A stretch of DNA of 64,000 nucleotides, taken from contig JAZAYU010000008.1 of assembly GCA_038501625.1 (NCBI GenBank), positions 11,222,938-11,286,937 of the forward strand. Direction: 5' to 3'. Position numbers and translations under genes: made by a program. Below, in pieces: positions 54,644 through 64,000 of this stretch (its first letter is position 1; each line of letters begins with the position of its first letter). Source of the DNA: Corbicula japonica (Eukaryota; Mollusca; Bivalvia; Venerida; Cyrenidae). The notes below the pieces were generated by a model that saw only the letters and a list, made by a program, of their open reading frames with translations, did no database searches and had not been told where the DNA came from.

Positions 54644-55891
54644 ATGGCCTACAGCAGATCTGCGCTGGGTGGGTCCGATGAGGATTACAGTAGATCCGTG
54701 CTGAGTGGGTCCGATAAGGACGACTGTAGATCCGTACAGGGTGGGTCCGAGGAGTATTTTAGCAGATCACTTCTGGAAGGTTCCGATGAAGTGCACGAGA
54801 TTCACTGTGAGCCTTGTATGAAAGAGGGAAACACCGTAGATGCTGTGAAACATTGCGTAGATTGTGCTGAAAATCTCTGCGGACAGTGCTTAAAGAGTCA
54901 CGCAAAGTTTAAATTGTTCCAAAACCACGTGACGAATGACGTAATCACTTTAAATCCCGCTACCAAGACAAGCACAGTTGGAGATATCACGCTATCTGCA
55001 CTACAAATAGATCATAAAACCGGCCAACTAATATCAAGGCGGCCTAATTCGAAATTTAAACGGGGTCAAATAAAAAATATAACAGCTAGTCTAGTTTCAA
55101 GCAAATATTTAAGCAGCGGTGAATTTAGACCTTACATATATGCTCTTACCATTGTGCGTTCACACTACTGTGTTGTCACTGATCACGCCAACAGGTCTGT
55201 AAAGGTGGCTGATACCAGACAAATGTGTGTTGTTTCTGAAATACATATCAGTGATGCTGATAATTTATACGCTTTAACCTCAGTAAACGACGATCAGGTA
55301 GCTGTATCAGTCACAATCAAAGGTGTAGATAAACTGGTGTTCTTCTCTGTGTCAACATCGGGGATCATTTCACATACTGACATGTCTTTGGATATGGGAA
55401 CAATTTACCCAGGTATTTTTCATCATAAGGATTGTTTCTATGGGAGTCTCAACAATAGTATTCACATAATCAGTATGAGTGGACAGATAATCAAAACAAT
55501 CGACAACGATGCTTTCGGTCTGTTACATGGTATTGCTCTCAGTAATGATCACGATACAATCTATGTATGTAGCATTGACAATGACACAGTGTTCGGTCTG
55601 GACCTAGATGGCAACTTCATTGCCGCATACAAGGACCAGGACCTGAAGAGACCGACAGGAGTCACGGTGGACTGCGAGCGATATGTTTATGTATGCAGCT
55701 TTAGTACACATTGTGTCCATCAGTTCACTGCTGACCTCGTCAAGGTGCAAGTAATCATACGTGACGTCGATGGTGTAAGGTGTACATTTAACAGAGCAGA
55801 GAACAGACTGTATGCGTCATGTTGGGATATGATCAAGAAGTACGATATGATTTACGAGTTAACATTATTTTACAATGGTTCATATATTTGA
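54644..55891 (+). CDS. B-box and NHL-like repeat protein (TRIM-related, no RING)
   Basis: 415 residues in one exon, start in good context (GACCATGG). Residues 3-48 are four ~15-residue repeats of the form SRS-x-LxGSDED. One B-box follows with the zinc ligands C55, C58, C71, C74, C79, C82, H86 and H95. From about residue 150 the protein is a beta-rich repeat domain with NHL-like blades, clearest at GLLHGIALSNDHDTIYV and RPTGVTVDCERYVYV. There is no RING and no obvious long coiled coil, so it lacks the parts needed for ordinary TRIM E3 ligase activity. Bivalves have large families of such proteins, often linked to innate immunity; the role here is inferred. AATAAA at 56288 could be its poly(A) signal. 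Confidence 0.85.
   Translation: MAYSRSALGGSDEDYSRSVLSGSDKDDCRSVQGGSEEYFSRSLLEGSDEVHEIHCEPCMKEGNTVDAVKHCVDCAENLCGQCLKSHAKFKLFQNHVTNDVITLNPATKTSTVGDITLSALQIDHKTGQLISRRPNSKFKRGQIKNITASLVSSKYLSSGEFRPYIYALTIVRSHYCVVTDHANRSVKVADTRQMCVVSEIHISDADNLYALTSVNDDQVAVSVTIKGVDKLVFFSVSTSGIISHTDMSLDMGTIYPGIFHHKDCFYGSLNNSIHIISMSGQIIKTIDNDAFGLLHGIALSNDHDTIYVCSIDNDTVFGLDLDGNFIAAYKDQDLKRPTGVTVDCERYVYVCSFSTHCVHQFTADLVKVQVIIRDVDGVRCTFNRAENRLYASCWDMIKKYDMIYELTLFYNGSYI
54651..54790 (+). repeat. 45-bp coding tandem repeat
   Basis: Four units with AGTAGATCCGTGCTGAGTGG and GTCCGATGAGGA-type blocks, encoding the N-terminal 15-residue repeats of the B-box protein. Copy number is likely variable between alleles. Confidence 0.8.
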
Positions 55892-58433
55892 TCTTCATGG
55901 AAATCCCTTATTTGAGGTGTCAAGTCATTGCACATGATGAATACTCTTAAAGGTTGTGATGAAGTAATAATTGATTAGTTTGGAATTTAAATGTTAATTT
56001 TCAGTTTCATCTTTTGTTTAACACTGATAATCAATACATGATTATATGTTCTCTAATATTATACTTATAATACTAATATTTCTAATATTAAAATTTAATA
56101 TTATTATGTTACTTACCAAGTGAATTCATATTGGCTTTGGTATTGGGCCTTCGGCCTCGGGCCAATATGACTACCCTTGGCCCGATAACAAGGCCAATAT
56201 GAATTCACTTGATTAATGACAATTTTATTATTTAACAAAATTTCCATAGTTCTACACTTTAAAATTACTAATTTACCGGTCTGGAGAAATAAAGTGTCAA
56301 CTCTGATTTAAATGGCTGGCAATCTTCAATCAGTCTACGGTAGTGACCTGGCTGGTATAAGCTACCAGGGAGATGCAGATATGCAGGTTGTTTTCTTTTT
56401 AATACAAAAACTACCTGAACATTACTACACACTGTGGCAGCCAACTCTCTTGTTCATCCAGTTTAAATTTAGTTTTTATCCAAATATATCTAAAATAAGT
56501 TTACTTTCTGGCACATTCCATCCACGACTTCCGCATCTTAAATACTCAATTTAGATATCCAAACTAAGCTTTGATCCTTTTTGCAAGGTTGCGCTTAATA
56601 AACTTGCTCAAATAAAGAGTAATCCCTTAAAATTCACTGTTATTTTTCGTTCCAAGAATTCTTACTGCAGACATCCGCGTTGTTGCAGTCTCTTACACTA
56701 TTGGCTCATTACATTGACCTCTGTTACAGGGTAATTACCTGTAAATAGTCAACCGGATGTTTCCACTCGGGCTAGTCAGACAATGGCTGACACTAAATAG
56801 TCCCATTTTTTTTACCTTTTGGGGGCATTAAATGGCTAGTATGGCCTGAAAGCAACATGTTTAGTAAATGACATGCTTTTACTGACACATTGATAGCAAA
56901 TTTATGTTTGGAAATGCAGTAAATGAAAAAGGCCCTGGTTTAAGGATGGCATATGTAAAACAGTTTTGAAGTTCACACAGAAGTGAAAAAAACAGACCAC
57001 CGGTTTCAAGGTGTCAAATCTCTGTTAATTGATACATGACCCCTACTTTTCTTGATCGGAATAGACAATAGAAACAATTAGCTTCAAAAGCATGTAAGTT
57101 AGCCCTTTATCAAATGGTACCAGCTATGATTGCCAGCCTTTTGAAACATGTCATGTAAACTACTATAGTTTATATATGGAAGTCTATTTACAGGTCTTAC
57201 ACCTATAAGAAGTACAAGTGGGGGGCAGCATTTGAAAATTAACAGTGTCTGCAAGAGTATTTTTTCACTAAAATTGAGTGCTGACCAATTTGAAGCAAAT
57301 TTGAAAGTCAAAAATCAAAATAACTGTGTTACTTAAGGCAAAATGGGGTTGGTATTAGGTTTGGGGTCAATTTTCACTATTTTTGCCTTAAAAATGCTAC
57401 AAATGATACCCTGTAAGGCCCATTGTGCATATGTTAGCTCAAAAAGTAAGTTTGTTTAAGTAGTAGAGATGTTTTACCATGTATTTGAGAAATTTGATGC
57501 TTTTCAATTTTTATTTGCAAGAAATGAATTCTTAGGTTTAGCCGCTTTGACCGCAAACGCGTACAAGAATAGGTGGTGTTGGAAAATTCATCATATTGAA
57601 GTCATTTTTGCCAAGTGAAAGCTGAAACTTGGTAGATATATTGCAAACATCATATTATTGAATAAAAACAAAAAGTATAAGATATTGAAAAACACAAGTT
57701 TTCAGCTGGGACTACTTTCAACTACTTTTACTTTAACCTAAAAATATAGTTTACCAATTACATTTAAAATTGCTTGGGTTTCTTCCGTGTGAATGAAAGA
57801 TAGTGAAGATTTCTGTCATTGGTTTTACCAGAACTTTCAAATTCAAAATTATGACTGTTGAAAATAATGCTGTCGAGTTTGGTCAAAAATCTTGACATTG
57901 AGCCTTTCGCAGAGATGTAAAGTGAGTGTAAGGAACGACAACTCTGCGAAGGAGATTGGCGTTGTTGCTGTACTAGATAGATAAACTCAAAGATTTATAT
58001 TACACAGAAACATCCTCTGTCGCTTTGCGTAACTGCACCTCTTGTGCCCAGAGTCACATTATCTGTAAACATTTCTATTCATAAAAAATCGACTTAGAAA
58101 TTTCAAAATGGCGACATTTTTATTTTTAAAAGGAAGTGAATCAATTCATATTGGACCAGTTCATTATCCAATCAGAATCATGCAGTCTCATATTGGCCAA
58201 GTAAAAGCTGTATTTGCCCAGGTTATCTCGTATTGGCCCATTTGAGATTTCATATGAATTGGGTGTAACACATATAAAGTGGACTGCATTGTACATATTG
58301 TGTCAATATTATTAAGTTAATTAATAATACTAATCATTAGTAATGCAAGAAACGAAAAATAGCAATTTAACGCTTACAAACAATATTGTGTGTCAACTCT
58401 GAGACAACGCATAAAAAGTGTACAAGAGATTTT
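55892..58433. other. No further gene; palindromic blocks near both sides
   Basis: 56118-56212 is a hairpin with arms AAGTGAATTCATATTGGC and complement and an inner TTGGGCCTTCGGCC; 58133-58260 has similar ATTCATATTGG / TATTGGCCCA palindromes. They may be the two ends of a ~2.1 kb element, but this is weak. GTGTCAACTCTGA occurs at both 56295 and 58391. No exon recognised between. Confidence 0.35.
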
Positions 58434-58585
58434 CTTTTTTTTTATTCATATCATTTCAATTTATATACAACACAACAAAACTTACATCAACAATACAGAG
58501 GATTTAAAATAAAACAGTTAGATATTTTGTTAACATTACTGTATCAATGTCAATTTCATTGGCCCAAAATGGGACAGGAGAAAAT

Positions 58586-61500
58586 CTATAATGCATTATA
58601 AAACTTTTGGATAAAATGTGTGTGTATATCTTTCTTTTTCAAAAATTGAAGGTAAATATTTAATTCCTTTCGCAAAATTTCAAGTGAGTCAATGGCAACT
58701 GTTCTTTCCTCACTAATAAAATAAGATTTATAAATTGTGAATCCTATATAGCTGAAAATTAAATTAACATGTATGTATTCTTTTGGATTTTTATAGAACA
58801 ATACAATATATTTCAGAACAAACATATTTTTCAAATAGCCACAAAGTTCAAAAGCAGTTTGAATATGTTTCCAAAAAATATCAAGAGCTTTACATTTTAG
58901 AAAAAAATGATCATAATCTTCAAAAATATTACACAATTTGCAATTTGCTGATGGGACCATTTTCCAAATGAATCGATTTTCTAATGTTGGTATTATTTTA
59001 TGTACTGTTTTGAATTTGTATTCTTTTATTCGATTATCCTTTATTGTATGCAGAAAACAGAAGAAATCATTCCAGCAGATATTTTCTTTCAAGGTGTTTT
59101 CCCAGTATATATGAATGTAAGGATTGTTAAAGCGCTTATTAACAAGATATAGGTATACTTCTCGACTTTCTGTTTCATTTAATCGTTTATTTTTATTAAA
59201 CATAAGCTTTAATTCGGTTTTTACTTTTGTTTGACAAGAACTATTAGTTTTTATTATTGTTTTCCACGTTTGTGGAATTATTGCTTTGATAGTTTTTATT
59301 TCTGATATCCAATTTCTTTTGTTTTTTAATTTATTAAAAATAAGAGTTTCGTTTATATTTCCGTTTTCGTCGATGATGTCATCAATAAAGAGAAAGTCTG
59401 AATCAATCCAGTTTTTAAATATAATGCATTTATTCTTTTGTTTTAGTAACCTATTGCCCCATAGAAGCTGTTTTCGAATAGTTATAAAATTTGTGATTTT
59501 CTGCTCGTTCAAGTTTTTGAAGTTCGCAAATATCTTTATAACTTCAGAATAGAATGCAGGAAGTTTATGTTTAATGCTAGGAAGGTCACCTAATTTTTCG
59601 AATGTCATAAAGAATATAAGAAAATTTCTTCCATACTGTTCTAAAAAGAAAGAAGGTATTACTTTCCAATTTGCATCTGAATTGTCATTTAACGATGAAA
59701 CAAATTTTATTTTCATAGCCTCATATTTTGATACAATATCTATAACTGATAATCCACCTTTTTTCTTTGGACCAATCATAGTTTTTCTTTTAATTTTATC
59801 CATTTTCTCTTTCCAAATGAAGTTAAATACCATTTTTCCAATCTGTGTAATATGTCCTTATTTAATATTAGAGAGTGTAAACGATAAAGTAGATTTGGGA
59901 CGATAAGAGAATTGATTACTTGTATTCTACCAAAAATAGTAAGGTTTCTCTTTTTCCACATTTTCAGAGTTTCACTGCATTTTTCTATACATTTTTCCCA
60001 ATTTAAAGTGTAACAATCTGTTTCGTTCGTGCTAAAGAAAATACCAAGCGCTTTAATTGGTTCTTTGGGCCATTTTATATTTCAATATTTTTCATCCGAG
60101 TGTTTAGATTTGCCTATCCACATACCCTCTGTTTTGTTTTTATTTAATTTTAATCCAGAGTATTTACCAAATTTTTCTATTGTATTGAAGGAATGATCAA
60201 TATCAGATTTTGACGATAAAAATAAAGTTGTATCATCTGCTAATTGAGTTAATTTTATGCATCTGTTATTTATTTTAAAGCCATTAATTAGACTATTAGT
60301 TCTTATTTCAATTGCCATAACTTCTACAACTAAGAGAAAAAGAAATGCGGAAATGGGACACCCTTGACGAATTCCTCTTGTCATTGTGAAAGATTTGGAT
60401 CTCCAACCATTATTTAGAATTGAACAGCTAACTTTGGTATAAAGTACTGAAATCCATTTAATAAAAGATTTATTGAAACCGAAAGAGTGTAGAACTTCGA
60501 AAAGGAATGGCCATTCAACCGTATCGAAAGCTTTCCTAAAATCTAAAAATAGAACAGAACCATCAATGTCTTAGGTATCTGCATAGTCAATGATATCCTG
60601 TATTTGTCTAATATTAAAACTTATGTTTCTATGTTTAATGTAACCTTGTTGATCCTGATTTATAATAATTGGTAATACTTTTTGTAATCTTTTTGCGAGT
60701 ACCCTAGCTAATATTTTATAATCGTTGTTTAATAAAGTTATTGGTCTCCAGTTTTCTAAATTTTGTGGGTCTCCTTTTTTGTATATTAAAGATAGTATTC
60801 CTTGTCTTTGCGAATAAGATAGTTCTCCTTTTTCAAAAGATAAATTAAAAGTGTCAGTTAGTATATGTCCAATTTTACTAAAAAAAGTTTTATAAAATTC
60901 TGCTGTCAGTCCATCTAAACCGGGACTTTTATTAAGTTTCATATCATTTATTGCTTCTTGACATTCTTTATATGTTATCTTTCCATCACAAGCAACAGCT
61001 TCGTTTGTTTTAAGAATATTTTCGAACGTGACATTAGAAAGGTATGTTTTTATTTCATTATCATTGCTTTTTTCAGAAGTATAAAGTTTTTTGTAAAAGT
61101 GTTCTTCCTCCGAAAGTATTTGTTTTATATCTGTGATTTTTTTTACCATTTATTAATAATGTATTTATTGATTTACGCGTTTGTCTTGACTTCTCTAGGT
61201 TTAAAAATAACTTATTGTTTTTTTCACCAAATTCGATAAAATCCAGTTTTGCGCGTATCTGTGAGCCAATTGCTTTATAACTATAAATTTGTTCGATTTC
61301 TTTTTCTATTGCTAGTATTTCGCTGTTTGCCTCAATGTTTTGAACCGTTTGAAGTTGTTTAAGTTTGTTTTCTAAATATTCAAGTCGAGTTTTTCTTTCT
61401 TTTGCAATATTTTTTGAAAAAGTGATTGATTGTTGTTTGATTTCATATTTTAGTATCTCCCAAATAAGCCTGCTGTCTAATTGTTTCGTTTGCATTTCGT

Positions 61501-62369
61501 TGAGTTTTTCATCGATTAAATTATTTATCAATTGTTTATAGGTATTATTTTTTAACAAAGAATTATTTAGTTTCCAATATCCAGTTCCTCTTTTTTTCGG
61601 TAATGAAATTTTTAATGATATAGCTAAATGATCAGTATATATAATGCATGCTGGTCTTATATCTGTACTATAGACTAACGGCGCTAGATCTTTCCCTATT
61701 AACCAATAATCTATCCTACTTTTTTCAGAATCATTCTTTCTTCGCCACGTAAATTGTTTCAAATCAGGATAGGTTACCCGCCAAATATCAATAAGATTAT
61801 GTTCTTTTAGAAAAATCGAAAGTTGTTTTACCGGATATTTTTTTATATTGCTATTACTTATTCGATCAATAGATTCTAAGGTGTCATTATAATCCCCCGC
61901 AAAAAATTTTGAAACCTTGATACTTGTATTTTATTTTTTCACTTATTATCTTTATGAAATCATTTCTCGCTTTTGAATCATTGTGTGCATACAAATTTAA
62001 AAGACAATACTCTGTGTTGCTTAAATTAATATTAACTATAATGAATCTGCCATTGTGGTCATATTCCACCGATTCTATATGAAATTCAATAGATGTCTTT
62101 ACAAAAATTGAACAACCCCTGCAATTTGTTAGACCGAAAGAGTGGAATAGTTCCCAGTCATTACATTCAGATCTTAAGCGTGTATTAATTTCTATAGTAA
62201 AGTGTGTTTCTTGAATAAAAATTATATCAATACACTGTTGTTCTAACCATTCTTTAAATCGTAGCCTTTTACCTAGGTCGCGAAGTCCTTGCACGTTTAA
62301 CGATGCAAAGTGTAAAAAGTTACTTTTGATGACATGTTTGCAACAATACATTATCAAGAAGTTAAACAA
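58586..62369 (-). pseudogene. ORF2 of the L1/Tx1-like element (endonuclease-RT)
   Basis: Endonuclease: FASLNVQGLRDLG, the catalytic IQETHF and CLLNLYAHNDS, a frameshift near 61890, then the DYND block, SRIDYWL and the TDHLAIS motif. RT: NKSPGLDGLTAEFY, NWRPITLLNNDYKILAR, INQDQQGYIKHRNIS, then an in-frame stop near 60570, LDFRKAFDTVEWP, TRGIRQGCPISAFLF and the catalytic LADDTTLFL. Further frameshifts near 60080 and 59830. The C-terminal domain (415 residues) is intact and ends with the Cys/His motif CKLCNIFEDYDHFFLKC. The enzyme would nick the target and copy the element's RNA by target-primed reverse transcription. Confidence 0.88.
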
Positions 62370-63118
62370 AGATCAAAATACATGGACAACATGCAGCCCA
62401 TATATACATGTAATCACATATACATACATTGTACTAAAAGAAAAAAAGAAAGAAACATGTACACATATGCATACATATATCCGTACAGACATACATATAC
62501 ACATATACGCCGCAACATGTATACCTGTTTTGTATAATTTTATTACATAAAACAAGATCACCATTAATGCCACAAGCATATTATTGAAGGTAATATGTTC
62601 TCTACTAGTCTGAATATATATCTACGCTGTGCACAGTATATATGTGTATATTTGCAATACATAACATACTACTATCATAAACATATTATTATAGGTCATG
62701 AATATTCTGCATAGTATGAGTATATTGACGTCCTGCAGCATATATATCGTGCACAGTCATAACCCATAAGACACTATATTGCGTCTATTTATAGTTCTAC
62801 ATTTATATAATTATTTATTCCGGTGATAACAAACATAAAAGTTTGAAACTTCAAAGATGAGTTCATATAGCGTCAATATGTAACTATATAATGTTTGTAC
62901 ATATTCACTATATTTTATATGTATAAATTTTTATATTATTATATTTATTTAGAGATATATTTCTATATTTATATATTTTTCACTGTTTATGTAAATATAT
63001 TTTCCGCATCTGCGATGCAAAGTCATAATATCCATTTTCATAAATCCACGTCCGTTAAACGATATAATATTCCGTATATCCATCTGTAGATAACCTGCTT
63101 TAAAAGTTATTTACTATG
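62370..63118 (-). other. ORF1-ORF2 spacer of the L1/Tx1-like element
   Basis: About 750 bases of very AT-rich sequence with CATATATACAC-type low-complexity blocks and no supported frame. Unusually long for the spacer of an L1-type element. Confidence 0.5.
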
Positions 63119-64000
63119 TTAGGGTTTCTTTTGTGTACCATCAATCGGCGTAGGTGGTGATCTCTCCGTGATTTTCACGTTTCTTTCCTTGGTAGGAGTT
63201 TCACGCGCACTCGTCGCTGATGACATAAAGCTATTTATCGCCGGTTGTCCCGTTATATTTTTAGATTTTCTTGCTTTTTGCGAGGATTTCTTGTTTTGCT
63301 GATTCTGATTATCAGACGGCGGCACGTTTTTTGTGTTTCCACGATTTTGCGTGCGCTGGCTGATCAATCTTGTTTACGACGGGTTGAGTGTCTGACTCGT
63401 TATCCGAGTCATCCGAGCTAGAGTCTCCTTTAGGGAAGCTTTCATCGGGACATTCACTAGCCTTTTGACCAGATTTATTGCAATTTTTGCATACCCACTC
63501 GTTTGGGCAATTCATGAAAACATGTCCATCTTGCATACATTTGGAACATGGTTTGGAGTTTTTTAATTCGTTTTTGTTTTGTCCGGTATGTAGGACTCTT
63601 GCAGTGAACCTCCCAAAAGTCATAAATTGGGAAAGGGGTTCAGTTAGGGTTGTCGTTTTGACGATAGCTATGCGATCTCCGGTTGCACAATTAGTAAGTT
63701 TACCATTGATACGCAGTTTGTCTCTATATGCTGATATAATTTCTATGCCATTTAGAGTCAGAACTCTGTTAATAAAACCGTCATCGACTGAAAGGGGGAT
63801 GTTTTTGATTCTAACTAGCGTGGTATTTTCATTGTCGAGACGATGTGGATTGGTATTGAGGACGGGAATCCATTTCCCTCTAAGCGGTACCCCATTGGCC
63901 ATCAATGCCACTTTATCTTCTAAATTGTCTAAATATATACGCCACATACCTCTAACTCTTTGCAGTCCGGTAATATGTGATGAATCAATTACCTCTGAAA
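63119..64000 (-). pseudogene. ORF1 of the L1/Tx1-like element, partial
   Basis: The frame is open to the window edge, upstream of the first Met at 63947 (SSHITGLQRVRGMWRIY). Two zinc knuckles: CSKCMQDGHVFMNC is canonical (C-x2-C-x4-H-x4-C), while CKNCNKSGQKASEC has Gln in place of His. An acidic Ser/Asp run follows, then a frameshift near 63350 into a basic Lys/Gln-rich tail ending at 63119. The protein would bind the element's RNA. Confidence 0.82.

Larger units (their letters stand above)
58434..64000 (-). mobile_element. L1/Tx1-type LINE, nearly full length, 5' end beyond the window
   Basis: Minus-strand order: ORF1 with zinc knuckles (from the window edge to 63119), a ~750-base AT-rich spacer, ORF2 with endonuclease, RT and C-terminal Cys/His motif (62369 to 58586), a short 3' UTR and an A-rich end (AATAAAAAAAAAGAAAA, ~58434-58450). 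Two-ORF structure, an EN at the start of ORF2 and the RT motif GIRQGCPISAFLF indicate the L1 group, most like Tx1. Frameshifts and a stop make this copy inactive. Confidence 0.88.

Noticed and set aside
62326..62579. Short frames in the CATATA-rich spacer as proteins
   Set aside because: Low-complexity DNA gives frames on both strands; no support beyond being open.

Overview
This is a stretch of animal nuclear DNA. It is AT-rich, its one clear multi-exon host gene has GT-AG introns, and it is packed with transposable elements. The mixture (tyrosine-recombinase, Penelope-like and several LINE retroelements, TTAA-flanked MITEs, tandem-repeat Helentron-type elements, a tRNA-derived SINE and a B-box/NHL-type gene) fits a bivalve mollusc. 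That assignment rests on repeat content and general knowledge, not on a database match.

Layout. 0-9 kb: a 1.1 kb repeat whose inverted partner lies near 52-53 kb, two piggyBac-like MITEs, then an apparently complete DIRS-type retrotransposon on the minus strand (gag-like, RT/RNase H and tyrosine recombinase frames, all key catalytic residues visible). 9-21 kb: no host gene; MITEs, tRNA-like fragments, a decayed LINE, a 1.6 kb tandem-repeat Helentron-like element, an 83-bp duplication and a pogo/Tigger-like element flanked by TA. 21.8-26.2 kb: a 4.4 kb element with 549-bp terminal inverted repeats bounded by TTAA, holding a young SINE with a perfect 13-bp target duplication and a mariner-like palindrome. 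26.3-31.6 kb: a 117-bp satellite, a BEL/Pao integrase fragment, a second TTAA foldback element, a small two-finger C2H2 gene and a broken LINE. 31.7-37.9 kb: a Penelope-like element with two direct pLTRs, split by a 5'-truncated LINE ending in a (TAA)n tail.

38.6-46 kb holds the best host gene, a five-exon gene for SOSS complex subunit C (INIP), reconstructed from splice sites and reading phase; its exons are too short to stand out as open frames. The complex it belongs to acts with single-stranded-DNA-binding proteins in double-strand break repair. Its third intron carries a hAT-like insertion. 46-54 kb: tandem repeats, a 2.3 kb element with short inverted ends, a second Helentron-like element, a duplicated ~500 bp block and the right copy of the 1.1 kb inverted repeat between ~130-bp direct repeats. 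54.6-55.9 kb: a single-exon B-box/NHL-like (TRIM-related, RING-less) gene. 58.4-64 kb: an L1/Tx1-type LINE on the minus strand with ORF1 and ORF2, near full length but carrying frameshifts and stops.

The host genes and transposons do not form a pathway; the window is mainly a record of nested insertions. The most interesting items are the intact DIRS element with an unusual multi-palindromic 3' end, the Helentron-like array with eight nuclear-receptor-type sites, the two TTAA foldback elements, and the inverted 1.1 kb repeats enclosing about 51 kb that includes INIP.
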